This document shows positions 46,910-56,893 of a DNA stretch of 64,000 nt, piece after piece. The position numbers and the translations under genes are program-made. The notes beneath the pieces were generated by a model, which worked only from the letters and a program-made list of their open reading frames with translations, made no database searches and was not told where the DNA came from. Where the stretch lies: the NCBI GenBank assembly GCA_016709995.1, contig JADJLQ010000001.1, positions 2,018,001 through 2,082,000 of the forward strand, in the 5' to 3' direction. This DNA is from Saprospiraceae bacterium (GTDB taxonomy: Bacteria; Bacteroidota; Bacteroidia; Chitinophagales; Saprospiraceae). Within the stretch, counting starts at the first letter, position 1; every line of letters begins with the position of its first letter.

Positions 46910-49900
46910 TTATTGCAGTAAGATCATTTTATTGGTACCGGTTCCGTAGAGTGACTCCACTCTGTAGTAATATATTCCACTGGTTTTGAAGATTTGGCTG
47001 GTGATCGTCCAATTGTTTTTGCCCCCTACAGCATTTATTTTTTGTTCAAAAGCAATCGGCTGTTGAGATCAAATATCTTCAAGGATACTTTGGTGTCGTG
47101 AGGCAAATAATAGCTCACGATGGTCTCATTATTAAATGGATTGGGTTGGTTTTGAGTCAATTTTAAAGTAGGAATGGATGCATTATCTGTCCATTGAAGA
47201 TTGATCGGATGACTGTTCAATTGACTGTCATATAACTCTGACGACATATCACTTTTCGTATTGAGTGATATAGATTCAATTAAACTACCAGCCTGAGTTG
47301 CCTTGAACACCAGAGTATACCATGTCATCTTCGGATCCAATCTCATCGGATCATTGTTGGCAATACTTATTTTCAATTGGTGGTGATCTGTGTGAGTGGC
47401 GATGACATCATCACCTAACAATTTGGATTCAATACCCATATATTCCAGGCCCGGATGATTTAAACTCATTTGCAGTCCATAGACCTGGCTTTCATTCTTA
47501 GCTGAGACATCTACTCTGATCACCTCGCCAGTCACAAAATTTTTATCGCTAAAACTTAGTTGGAATGGGGTGACATTTTCTCTGCCTTCAAGGTTATTCA
47601 ATTCATTGCTGAGGCTCGAACCATTGACATCACCTACTTTAACCCCGATAAAATTTATTTCCATCGGACGCTCCAACTCCTGAATATTATAGGTCTCGCC
47701 AAATTTGTCCTGTAAAGTACTAGATACATTCGTAAATTGATGAGTAGCATCTATGAATCTCCAGGACTCATTATTAGAAAAATTCTTATCGATACCTAAG
47801 ATGAGTTTTCGCAGTTCAAGCAAATCGATCCCATTGATATCACCACTGCGATCAATATCAGCGGCTATCATCTTATAGGCTGTAGATAAAGGAGTGATGC
47901 CCAGGATATGTTTTTGCATCATGATGAGGTCTACGGTACTCACACCATTTAGCGGATTGATATCCTTTTTAGGAATGATTTCATAAGACTGACCTATCAA
48001 TAAACCATTGGCTGAATACTTGCCAGGGGCTATATAGGGGTCTGGCAAGGCTACATTATCCTGCATGATCTTCAAATGGACCAGATCTATATCCTTGCCC
48101 GTCTCAGTAATAATTTTTCCTTCGATTCCGACTGTCCTTAAGCTGGGCGTAGGTGCAGGATTGGTACAGGCTCCCATATTGTTTTGAATCAATATATAGG
48201 TAGCTACAACATCCTGGTTGCCTGCTTCATCTGTGACCCAAAGTCTGACTGCCCTGGTACCGATGCTATCGCAGGTATATATTCGCACTGTATCATTCGT
48301 ATTGGTGCTGTAAGAAAATTTCAATTTATTAAATGGGGTACAATTGTCGGAAGCGCTACCTTGCAAAAAATAATAACTGGCAAATACTCTGGCCATTGCG
48401 GTACCATTCATCAATGAAAGATCTGTTGCCAGACCATTCATTGCGACAGGGGTTGGTTTTTTAGAATCCTTTACAGTGATGATTGTTTTACCGCTGGACA
48501 CATTTCCACACTTATCACTCACTCTGAACTCCAGGGTATGGATGCCATTGGGCATCATTTGGCTGGCATTTTTACCTGCACCATTTATCAGTTGGAGACC
48601 ATCGCTGAATAAATCCAGTACATATGTCCATTCAAGATCAGCTGTAGGTGTACAATCAGTGGCACTAGGTACTGGTACATTGACCAGGATGGGTGCACAG
48701 GCGTCATTGCCGTTATTAACCGTAAAATTGGCAGGTACGGTGATGACAGGTTTGATGGTGTCCATGACCACGATCGCTTGCGTTCTGACCCACCTGCCTG
48801 ATTTTGGTACCGTCGGTTCTACCTGGCACCAGTCGACGACAGACCATTTACGAAGTATTTTTTTGCAAGCCCCGGGAGCGAATTGATATATTTCATCTAC
48901 AAAATCGAAGGCAACTTTCGAACATCCCAGGTCTTTTATTTTAGGCATACCTGTCACACTTGGAGTAGTCACGGCTGCACATATAAAGAAGGTAGTATCT
49001 CTGGGCCATTCAAAATCGGCCGTATCATATGGGTCGAATGGATCATTGTTGACCACTTTGATGATTTGCTCACAACTGGATACATTGCCCGCTTTATCTT
49101 TTGCATTTATTTTCCTGATAAGGTCTCCAACCAGGCATTGACCAAGCATAGAGATACTATCTATCCATACTGTATCGAGACACATATCCTGGATCGTGGC
49201 TGTACCATAATCAGTCAAACTCTTGACTCTTTTGGCTCCTAATTGACGACAATCAATCTCCACACCAGCAGGACAGGTGATAGTAGGACCTACTTTGTCC
49301 AGAACCTTCACAGAGGTCATACAATCTGTATAAGGTAAGTCAGTGTATTGATCGAGGCTTACAACTCCCCAGGGTACTATTCCCTGATAGACCCTCATAA
49401 TGACCATGACCTCTTGACCAGCGTCACTACAACAAAACTTCACTTCATCTGCAAATCGGTTAAATGGATTTGGATAAAGAGATGGAGTCCCTATCGTACA
49501 GGGAGGTGTATTCGTCATTCTGCGTACCTTGATGGAGACAGGACCACAATAATCATTACTTCCATCATCAAATGCAGTGGAAGGAAGGCTGACCATACCT
49601 AATGCAGGTATTTGAATTATTTTTGGCCCTTTGCAAAAAGCCAATGGAGCCTGACCATCATAGATTTCCAACTCGGTAGTCACAGATTTATTATTGCCAC
49701 AACCATCAGATGCAGTATACGTGACAGTATGAGTCCCCAGAGGGATATTATCAATCCGTCCCCCATTGGTATTAATGGTAATGCCAGCAACTTCAACAGA
49801 CACCGATATTTGAGCTGCTGTGGAACAATTATCAGTGACGACAACAGCAGGCAAGGTAGCGGATGCCTGGCAATGTGTACCTGAAACGCTAACATCTGGT

Positions 49901-50538
49901 AATGGCCCCGGAGAAATAATAGTTGGAGCTACAGTATCTCTGACTTCAATAGTCTGAGTACATGTCATCATAACGGCGGGAGAAGTACACCAATCTATTA
50001 GCTTCCACTCACGGGAAAACTTAAAACATCCTTTAGATCCAGATGCCCATAAAGTCACTATCGGAGCAGGTTGCAAAATATTACACGGTATACCCTGGTT
50101 TTTTAAAGGTGATCCCAAAATAGCTGTTGTAGTATCGAGCGTGGCACCAGTGATACAATATATTATAGTGTCACGAGGACAAATGACATCAGCCATAGTG
50201 ATCTTAATAAAGCAAATGGTATCCAGAAAAAATGTATCTGCCAGTCCCATCCTCTTTACGGTCCACTGCCTGAATTCTTTTGAAAAACAAGCAGAATCAC
50301 ATGCGGTACCTGGAGTCATCACTATCCTCACTGGTAACACTTTAGACACAGAAGTCACCGGCCCAAAACAAACCAAATCACCAATCACAGGCTTGGGTAT
50401 TAAAGAAGTATCTGTATTGCAGGGAAGCGGATAACTTGTCTGCGGAGGGCATGCAGCAAAAAGCGGATGTGCCAGGCAGATTGAAGTTACTAGTATCAAT
50501 CCTGTCATTTTCAGCCCATAAAGAAATAATTGTTTCAT
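46910..50538 (-). pseudogene. HYR/dockerin/cohesin-like T9SS protein with frameshift (paralogue E, about 1209 aa if restored)
   Basis: Start ATG 50538, signal segment MTGLILVTSICLAHPLFA. HYR modules, an ACKKILRKWSVVDWC block, a dockerin-like pair (about nt 47960-47800; NGVSTVD and ADIDRSGDINGID) and a cohesin-like module are present. The frame ends prematurely at 47035, inside the T9SS domain (SLKIFDLNSRLLLNKK). One extra base in the six-T run at 47038-47043 (plus-strand view) restores the missing end: INAVGGKNNWTITS, SGIYYYRVESLYG, TNKMILLQ, stop at 46910. The truncated form would lose the secretion signal. A homopolymer error, a real mutation or phase variation are possible. Confidence 0.82.
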
Positions 50539-50936
50539 ATCAAACTATTTTTTGATTAAATGCAATAAATAACTGTCAGTCAAATACTTACGTATTGACT
50601 TATCTGTATACTGCTTGTTTGATATTCTGGTACGGGGCTAAATCAAATTCCACAAAGAATTTTTATAGCATTCCAGTCGGTGGAAAATCAAAATTTTGGG
50701 ATGGGACTTTATTCTTTGCAAACAAATTACAATAAAGTGTAATTTATATATAATTGTATTTACATCAAATAAACATTACAAAAATATGTAATATGTAAGG
50801 GCTTGATATACCTTTAAAGTGGTATTTTATTAATATATATTTAACATATTATTAATAATGAATAAGTGTAACTAACTTATTAACAATAATTTATACGCTT
50901 ATTCGCAAGAATACAGGCAAATAAATAGCGCTTGTA
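50539..50936. other. Intergenic region upstream of E
   Basis: About 400 AT-rich bases between F (-) and E (-). It contains a minus-strand TATTTTTG box (50779-50786) with no clear -33 element, and a copy of TTGGGATGGGA (50696-50706). No intrinsic terminator for F was seen, so read-through from F to E is possible. Confidence 0.45.
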
Positions 50937-53240
50937 TTAATCTAAAAGATGCACTTTACCAGAGAAATTGTTGAATTGATCCTTGATATTATAAAAATAT
51001 ATACCTGGATATCTGAAAACTCCTTTTTCTACCTTTAGTTGATTGATTCCTTTATTGACCATAACTTTTTGGGTATTGAAGCTTTTACCACTTATATCAT
51101 ACCAGGTGACATTGATCTCGGTGTGTTGTTCACTATGATATAATATGGTCAGATTTTCTCTAAACGGATTTGGATATACCTTCACTCTGCCATCAATGGA
51201 ATTAGATACCCTGGCTATAGGCTGCTTATTATCCCTTGCTTCCAATTTGGGTATGGTAGATGTCAATTTTGAAGTATCAAATAAGCTCAGATTGATATCG
51301 CCGATTTTTACTCCAATGAAATCTGCATCAATACAAATAGAATCCAATTTTCTAAGTTTTATAAAATCCGGCACTGAACTAATATTTTTACCGAGTATAT
51401 CCAAAGAAGCCAGATTAAAACTTTTAGGGAAAAATCTCCACGCTGGCTGGCTTCCTAAATTATTTTGCCCTTTGGTGAGTAAATAATAACCGAGCAAAAA
51501 AGCATCATCCATATCCACTGTATCATTGCCATCTATATCTGCAGCAATCAGCTGATAAGGGCTAAATAAGGAATCGTCTCCTTGAATATAATTTACCAAC
51601 AGATCATAATCTTCATCTGTCACCCCATCAAAGAAACCTTTGCTTTTATAGGCGGATACTGAATAGTCAATGTCCTTTTTCAACTGTTGGAATTTATATT
51701 GACCATTGACCATCAGAGATTTTGATTTGGCTGAGTCAGCGAGTGTCATCATCACACTGTCTAAAGGTGCTTCATACATATTCCACAAAAAACCTGCTAT
51801 TAATAGAGAATCATGGGCCGCCACAGGCGGTGCAGGTGGTGCTGGCGGAGCTACCGGCTTAGGGCACATCCCTGAGTTGTCTTGAAGATTTAACTTCACT
51901 GTACAATAATCTTTATTGCCTGCTTCATCTTCTACCCAAATCTTTAAGGTTTTTATTCCGATACTATCACAAGTATATCTTGAGGGTACTGCAGTAAACT
52001 TGAGTTTTTCTTTCGGTGTGCAATTGTCATAAGACCCAGCGTCAAATTTTTTAGGATCTATCACAGTATATATGCCATCTGAATGCCAGCCTATGCCCGC
52101 TACTAAGGTGCCCAGGCAATAGGGAGTTGGTGCCGTTTTGTCTAATACGATGACTTTGGTAGTGCAAGTTGAATAATTAGCGCAGCCATCTTTGACAGAA
52201 AATATTACTTCAGTAGTGCCAATCGGATATTGACCACTGGCATCAGCAGAATACGGATTAGTCGCATATTTAGAATTGTGCGAAATCACAGATTTTCCAT
52301 TGCAAGAAGAGGTTGCTGTAGGAACCGGTACATCTACCCATGCGGTCTTACCATAAAGTTCCTGACCTACCTTAACCTCTGGCGTGCAAGTGATGGATGG
52401 TTTAGATTTACTAACTAGTTTGATTAACTGAACATGCTCCCAGCGACCCTCTGTCTGATAGCCGTATGCATTCGGATTATAAGTACACCAATCAATTACA
52501 CTCCATCGCCTGGCTATTTTTCTACAGATACCCGGATCGTTGGGAAAAGTATATTCTTCGTCTTTATAACTAATACCATAATGGCTACAACTATTCTTGC
52601 TTGAGATGTCAGGATAACCATATGGATAACTGAGATATTTAGGGTCGGTACTACCAACACAAGCATCCGCTTCAAAGTCTTTAGGCCACCAGATATTGGG
52701 ATAGCCCCCTCTCGCTTTGACCCAGATCACACTTTTACAAATAGTCGTTTTACCACAACCATCGACAACTTTCCACTCTACCCAAACGCTTCCAATACCA
52801 CAATCATTTAAAGACTTAGACACATATGGTCCATAGATCCAATAATTAGAACCAGAGACTTCAGGTTTATTGTACTTGATATAATCTAGTTGATCACAAT
52901 AGATCCATTCTTCTTTTGGGCACCAAACAGATATGGGAGCAGAGCCATAGTGGTTAGTGACCCATATGGTCTGCGTGCAGTAATAAGATCTGGCATAATG
53001 ATCCACTATCTCCCACTTAATCTCTACATAACCAGCACCACAATTTAGATTAGGTTTGATCCAGGGTCCATACAAAGTATGCGGTCCCCAGACTGAAGGC
53101 TTATCCCAATAATTACCGGCTTGATAAGTTTGGTAAGTAATGTCTTTGTCCTTTGGGCAAAATATCTCCAAAGAAGCATATGCATTAGAACTCATACCAA
53201 ACAATATGATTCCAACCACGAGTGTAATCCATTTTTTCAT
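50937..53240 (-). CDS. Aromatic-rich HYR/dockerin-like T9SS protein lacking a cohesin-like module (paralogue F, 767 aa)
   Basis: Secreted surface protein. ATG 53240 (MKKWITLVVGIILFG, signal segment) is preferred over an in-frame ATG 48 bp upstream. The N-terminal half consists of Trp/Tyr-rich Cys modules (IFCPKDKD, VWCPKEEWIYC, NIWWPKD) and an ICRKIARRWSVIDWCTYNPN block. A Pro/Ala linker (PAPPAPP) precedes a dockerin-like region (about nt 51630-51480) whose first F-hand is altered (FDGVTDED) while the second (AADIDGNDTVDMDD) is good. No cohesin-like module follows; the type-A sorting domain (VYPNPFRENL to KVHLLD) comes directly. The unusual composition suggests a distinct role within the island. 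Confidence 0.87.
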   Translation of the reverse strand: MKKWITLVVGIILFGMSSNAYASLEIFCPKDKDITYQTYQAGNYWDKPSVWGPHTLYGPWIKPNLNCGAGYVEIKWEIVDHYARSYYCTQTIWVTNHYGSAPISVWCPKEEWIYCDQLDYIKYNKPEVSGSNYWIYGPYVSKSLNDCGIGSVWVEWKVVDGCGKTTICKSVIWVKARGGYPNIWWPKDFEADACVGSTDPKYLSYPYGYPDISSKNSCSHYGISYKDEEYTFPNDPGICRKIARRWSVIDWCTYNPNAYGYQTEGRWEHVQLIKLVSKSKPSITCTPEVKVGQELYGKTAWVDVPVPTATSSCNGKSVISHNSKYATNPYSADASGQYPIGTTEVIFSVKDGCANYSTCTTKVIVLDKTAPTPYCLGTLVAGIGWHSDGIYTVIDPKKFDAGSYDNCTPKEKLKFTAVPSRYTCDSIGIKTLKIWVEDEAGNKDYCTVKLNLQDNSGMCPKPVAPPAPPAPPVAAHDSLLIAGFLWNMYEAPLDSVMMTLADSAKSKSLMVNGQYKFQQLKKDIDYSVSAYKSKGFFDGVTDEDYDLLVNYIQGDDSLFSPYQLIAADIDGNDTVDMDDAFLLGYYLLTKGQNNLGSQPAWRFFPKSFNLASLDILGKNISSVPDFIKLRKLDSICIDADFIGVKIGDINLSLFDTSKLTSTIPKLEARDNKQPIARVSNSIDGRVKVYPNPFRENLTILYHSEQHTEINVTWYDISGKSFNTQKVMVNKGINQLKVEKGVFRYPGIYFYNIKDQFNNFSGKVHLLD

Positions 53241-53444
53241 AGCGACGGCTTTCAATAAACACAAACTTTTATCTTTTGGGGGGAACATAAAAGTAAGTAA
53301 AGGAAAACTGTGCGGTAATAGATTTTAAGTTAAAAATTTGGGTTACACTATTATAAAATCAATATTTAATTAAATGATCTATTAACTCATGATATCCGAT
53401 CACTTAGATATATCAGTACATTGTAATATCAATACGGCTAAAAA

Positions 53445-53471
53445 CAAAAAAGCCCGAAAAATCTCCGAGCT
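53445..53471 (-). terminator. Intrinsic terminator after the PorP/SprF-like gene
   Basis: AGCTCG (from 53471) pairs with CGGGCT (to 53451) on the minus strand with one G-T pair, and TTTTTT follows. It closes the two-gene cassette ahead of F. Confidence 0.75.
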
Positions 53472-53504
53472 TTATTTTTTAAGTTAACTTTTGTATTAAT
53501 GATC

Positions 53505-54425
53505 TTATTTGGCAGACCCTTTTAGGTTAGATGGGATGTCGAAGGATAGAGACAATTCGTGCGCTCCATTATTATATTTTTGAAATTCTTCTAAGGCTAT
53601 ATCATAAGAATAAAACAATTTAAATTTATTGATTCTGGCTCCCAACAGAAAAGTGGTTTTGCTAAATCCACCGATGGAATAAGACACACCACCATATAAT
53701 TGTTCTTCTAAGAAAGACATTTTTACATTGAGATCAGTTTGAAAAGGCACATTCCTCAATCTCTTGATCATGATGGAAGGCTCTACGGTAAAATTATAAT
53801 TCTGCACATCAAATTTATATCCTACCCATGCATTAAAATATTTGAAAAAACCATTGTCACTGGTGGTAGTTTGTATCTGATCTATACGAGTTCTAGCCAG
53901 GTCCACGATAGAAACCCCAAATTTAAATTTTTCGTTTTGCTCCCCATATATTCCAAGCGTAGTACTAAAAAAATTAAGACCATCTGCAGCTGCTTGAAGT
54001 AATGGATCAGGCGACACTACCAGTGGATCAAGTACTGCCCCATTCGCTAATTGCATTCTATAAAATTGCGCTGCCAGACCTGCGTTCATCTTGACCGATC
54101 CCATATCAAACAAATAAGCCAAACCAGCCTGAGCTTTAAACTTACTCAAGTCTCCAGCTATGTCATTGTATATCTGACCCACAAAGCCCAATTTAGGGGC
54201 GACTGGTCCATCAAAACTCAAGGTATAAGTCTTAGGGGAACCTGGAAAAGAGGCATAAGCATTTTTAAAATTAAAGATCAACTCGTGCTGTTGCTTAAAC
54301 CCTGCATAAGCCGGATTGACCAATATCGGATGAAATATATACTGAGAATATACTGCCTCATCTTGCGCATGAATACTGATCCCTATAGAAATCATTATTA
54401 TTAAGGAAAGTAAAACTTTTTTCAT
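53505..54425 (-). CDS. PorP/SprF-family type IX secretion-associated outer-membrane protein
   Basis: A 306-residue outer-membrane protein of the PorP/SprF family, which partners with T9SS cargo and is needed for secretion or surface anchoring of type-B cargo such as SprB. Signal peptide (LLSLIIMISIGISIHAQ), then the family signature DEAVYSQYIFHPILVNPAYAGF, and barrel-like strands to the end. The start ATG 54425 is 39 bp after the stop of the cohesin/SprB-repeat gene, in the same direction, so the two form an operon. That arrangement (type-B cargo followed by its SprF) is typical. A terminator follows. Confidence 0.92.
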   Translation of the reverse strand: MKKVLLSLIIMISIGISIHAQDEAVYSQYIFHPILVNPAYAGFKQQHELIFNFKNAYASFPGSPKTYTLSFDGPVAPKLGFVGQIYNDIAGDLSKFKAQAGLAYLFDMGSVKMNAGLAAQFYRMQLANGAVLDPLVVSPDPLLQAAADGLNFFSTTLGIYGEQNEKFKFGVSIVDLARTRIDQIQTTTSDNGFFKYFNAWVGYKFDVQNYNFTVEPSIMIKRLRNVPFQTDLNVKMSFLEEQLYGGVSYSIGGFSKTTFLLGARINKFKLFYSYDIALEEFQKYNNGAHELSLSFDIPSNLKGSAK

Positions 54426-54464
54426 GGGTAAGGTTTATTGAATAATTATAGAGTATATCAAAAA

Positions 54465-56603
54465 TTAATTAAGTGTGCGAATTAAGGTTACATATCCTTT
54501 ATACAGGGAATTTGATTGGCCACTGGTATCCTTTAGTATCCAATAATAGGTACCATCCGGCAGCAAGAACCCATTTTTATCTACTCCATTCCAATCGTTT
54601 TGATAATTATTGGTGCTATACACGAGCTGATTCCAACGATTGTAGATAAGCAGTTGATTGGATATATTCCCTGCACAGTTGATGACAAATAATTCATTGA
54701 ATCCATCTCCATTAGGCGTAAATACTCTGGCAGAGGTATAACAGATTCCATCCGTAGGTTGTAAGTTAAAGGACTGGGATACACTGCATCCCTTGGAGTC
54801 TCTAGCTACCACAGAATAGGTACCTGAGTTCAAAAAAGTTCTACTGCCACTGGTACTGCCATCATTCCACTGATAGGATATTGGTGGTGTGCCCCCTGCA
54901 GGAGTGATTGAAATTTCACCGTCACTGCCAGCTTTAGTTGGCTGCTTAACTCTAGCGCTGATAGTCAGAGCTGTTCCGGACTCTGTCAGTATGATATCCG
55001 CAGAGGTCTTTGTAGCATTTACTGCATCTTTCACAGTCACTTTATAAGTACCTGCCTTCAGGCCCGTTATATCTTTTGATGTGGCTGCAAAACCTCCTGG
55101 ACCAGTCCAAGCAAAAGTATAAGGTGCTGTACCACCCACAGCAGAGATATTGATAGACCCTCCTGCCAGACCGGCACATGGTGGGCTAACTGGAGTGATA
55201 TTAGTGATGTCCAAAGCCACACTACCAATCGTGACAGAACCTGTCAATTTACAGTTATTACCATCTGTGATGGTATAAGTATAAGATCCTGCAGCCAGGT
55301 TGTTTATATCTTTAGTCGTAGCATTATTGCTCCATAAATAGGTGAGTGTGGGATTGCCTCCGGTCACTGTCAAGACGATCGCTCCATTGCTTTGACCTGC
55401 AGTTGGGTCAGTACCTTGAGAGGTAGCAGCCAAAGCTGAGAGGACTACAGGAGATCCCAAGGTCGCCGTTTTGCCCCCACCATCAGTTACCGTTACGTTA
55501 TAAGATCCAGCTGCCAGGTTAGCAGGATTCTTTGCAATAGTGCTATTTGTCCACGCGTAAGTCAAAGTTCCTGTACCTCCAGTGGTAGTTATTTCGATCG
55601 CACCATTGGTTTGCCCTGGGCAAGGATGTGTAATTTTAGAAACAGTCACGCCTAACTGAGACGAACAACTGGCTGTCAAGGTACCAGATTCTTTGGTTGC
55701 TGTCAACGCGCCTGTGCTTGAGTTGAATAATACTTTAGTGGGATCGTCTGTAATATTTATAGACGCAGAACCCGGACATGCCCCTGTATATTTATAACAA
55801 ATTTCAAAAATGGCTTGTCCATCGGCCACCGTTTGGCCGGTAGTGTTCTGATCTATCCATACGCAGGTCATTTTACCCAATGGTGCCAATGATGATCCGA
55901 AGTTTCCAGCATCAAAACTGGTAAGACCTTTAAAATTCTGAAGTTTTGTAAATTTAATTTTAGAAGTATCCCAACCCAATGAAAACTGCATTGCGGTAAT
56001 GCTTTTAAAACCTGTCACGGTCACTGGTACGCAAATTTCCTGATCTTTGTCAACTGCGCCGGATCCTACCTTCATAGTGAGTCCTACCGGTGGCTGGATC
56101 ACAGTTCCGATATTGACTTTACCACCTGTAAGCACCGCATTGGTACACTTTTGGGCATTTTTGTCAGATATTTCAATCTGAAGTGGACTGTTTGAGAAAT
56201 CAATATTACTTGATTTGCCATCCGCACCGACCAGTTTAAATTTGATCGTAAAGATTACGGTCCCATTACTTTTGGTAACCCCTTGTTGGTTGTACCAAGA
56301 AGTAGTAATATATCCCTGAGCAACTTTGGTAACATTAAATGCGCTTTGAGTCAATTCCGGAAGGTCAAAATCCTGGAGACTCACATATTCTAAAACTGCT
56401 GGGTCCCAACGCATAGTCCATTGAACACCTCCGATATCTGTAAAATTTTCAACGGTAATTTTAACCGTAACGATTTCATTGGTTTTACCGCCTTCCGTGG
56501 AGGCAGTAAATTTTGCACTACATTGGGCATAACTTTCAGAAACATTGATGAAAGCAACCAATGAAACAAGTAGGCATAAAAAGAGGGTTCTAAATAAATT
56601 CAT
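54465..56603 (-). CDS. Secreted protein with two cohesin-like modules, SprB-type repeats and a T9SS type-B domain
   Basis: A 712-residue secreted protein. Signal peptide about 1-27. Residues about 28-165 and 175-310 are two cohesin-like beta-sandwich modules (first: VTVKITVENFTDIGGVQW, GTVIFTIKFKL; second: ICVPVTVTGFKSITAMQF, GQAIFEICYK). Four SprB-type repeats follow (about 315-625; motifs GGTGTLTYAW, LAAGSYNVTVTD). The C-terminus (about 625-712; ARVFTPNGDGFNELF, NRWNQLVYST, DGTYYWIL) is a gliding-motility-associated T9SS type-B domain. It has no dockerin-like part. A strong promoter lies upstream and a PorP/SprF-like gene follows. It may present cohesins to the dockerin-bearing neighbours (inference). 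Confidence 0.88.
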   Translation of the reverse strand: MNLFRTLFLCLLVSLVAFINVSESYAQCSAKFTASTEGGKTNEIVTVKITVENFTDIGGVQWTMRWDPAVLEYVSLQDFDLPELTQSAFNVTKVAQGYITTSWYNQQGVTKSNGTVIFTIKFKLVGADGKSSNIDFSNSPLQIEISDKNAQKCTNAVLTGGKVNIGTVIQPPVGLTMKVGSGAVDKDQEICVPVTVTGFKSITAMQFSLGWDTSKIKFTKLQNFKGLTSFDAGNFGSSLAPLGKMTCVWIDQNTTGQTVADGQAIFEICYKYTGACPGSASINITDDPTKVLFNSSTGALTATKESGTLTASCSSQLGVTVSKITHPCPGQTNGAIEITTTGGTGTLTYAWTNSTIAKNPANLAAGSYNVTVTDGGGKTATLGSPVVLSALAATSQGTDPTAGQSNGAIVLTVTGGNPTLTYLWSNNATTKDINNLAAGSYTYTITDGNNCKLTGSVTIGSVALDITNITPVSPPCAGLAGGSINISAVGGTAPYTFAWTGPGGFAATSKDITGLKAGTYKVTVKDAVNATKTSADIILTESGTALTISARVKQPTKAGSDGEISITPAGGTPPISYQWNDGSTSGSRTFLNSGTYSVVARDSKGCSVSQSFNLQPTDGICYTSARVFTPNGDGFNELFVINCAGNISNQLLIYNRWNQLVYSTNNYQNDWNGVDKNGFLLPDGTYYWILKDTSGQSNSLYKGYVTLIRTLN

Positions 56604-56650
56604 GGATTAGAATTTTAAACACTTGATTGATTATAATTATCGAATGGCCG

Positions 56651-56682
56651 CAAAGGTAATTGCTTTACAGACACCTGACAAA
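56651..56682 (-). promoter_or_regulatory. Promoter of the cohesin/SprF cassette
   Basis: The minus strand carries TTTG (56679-56682), a 20-bp spacer and TACCTTTG (56651-56658), a full match to the Bacteroidota consensus, 47 bp upstream of ATG 56603. Confidence 0.85.
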
Positions 56683-56810
56683 TAACGATTTCAGCCTGAT
56701 TTTAATTGTTAATAACGCATTGATTTTGAGTTAATTCGTTGGTTTTAACCCAAATCTTACTAAACGTACTGCCAAAATCGTTCCAATTTTTAAAATTAGT
56801 ACTTTATTAT

Positions 56811-56845
56811 AAAAAAAGAGTCCTCAGGACTAGCCTGAGGACTCT
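56811..56845 (-). terminator. Intrinsic terminator after paralogue I
   Basis: GAGTCCTCAGG pairs with CCTGAGGACTC (a perfect 11-bp stem, 56819-56844) and the minus-strand 3' side is a T run (complement of 56811-56817). It separates paralogue I from the cassette. Confidence 0.92.
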
Positions 56846-56893
56846 TTATATTAGAAAATTAAAATCTTTCTTAAGATACTAATGGTCTTTCAT

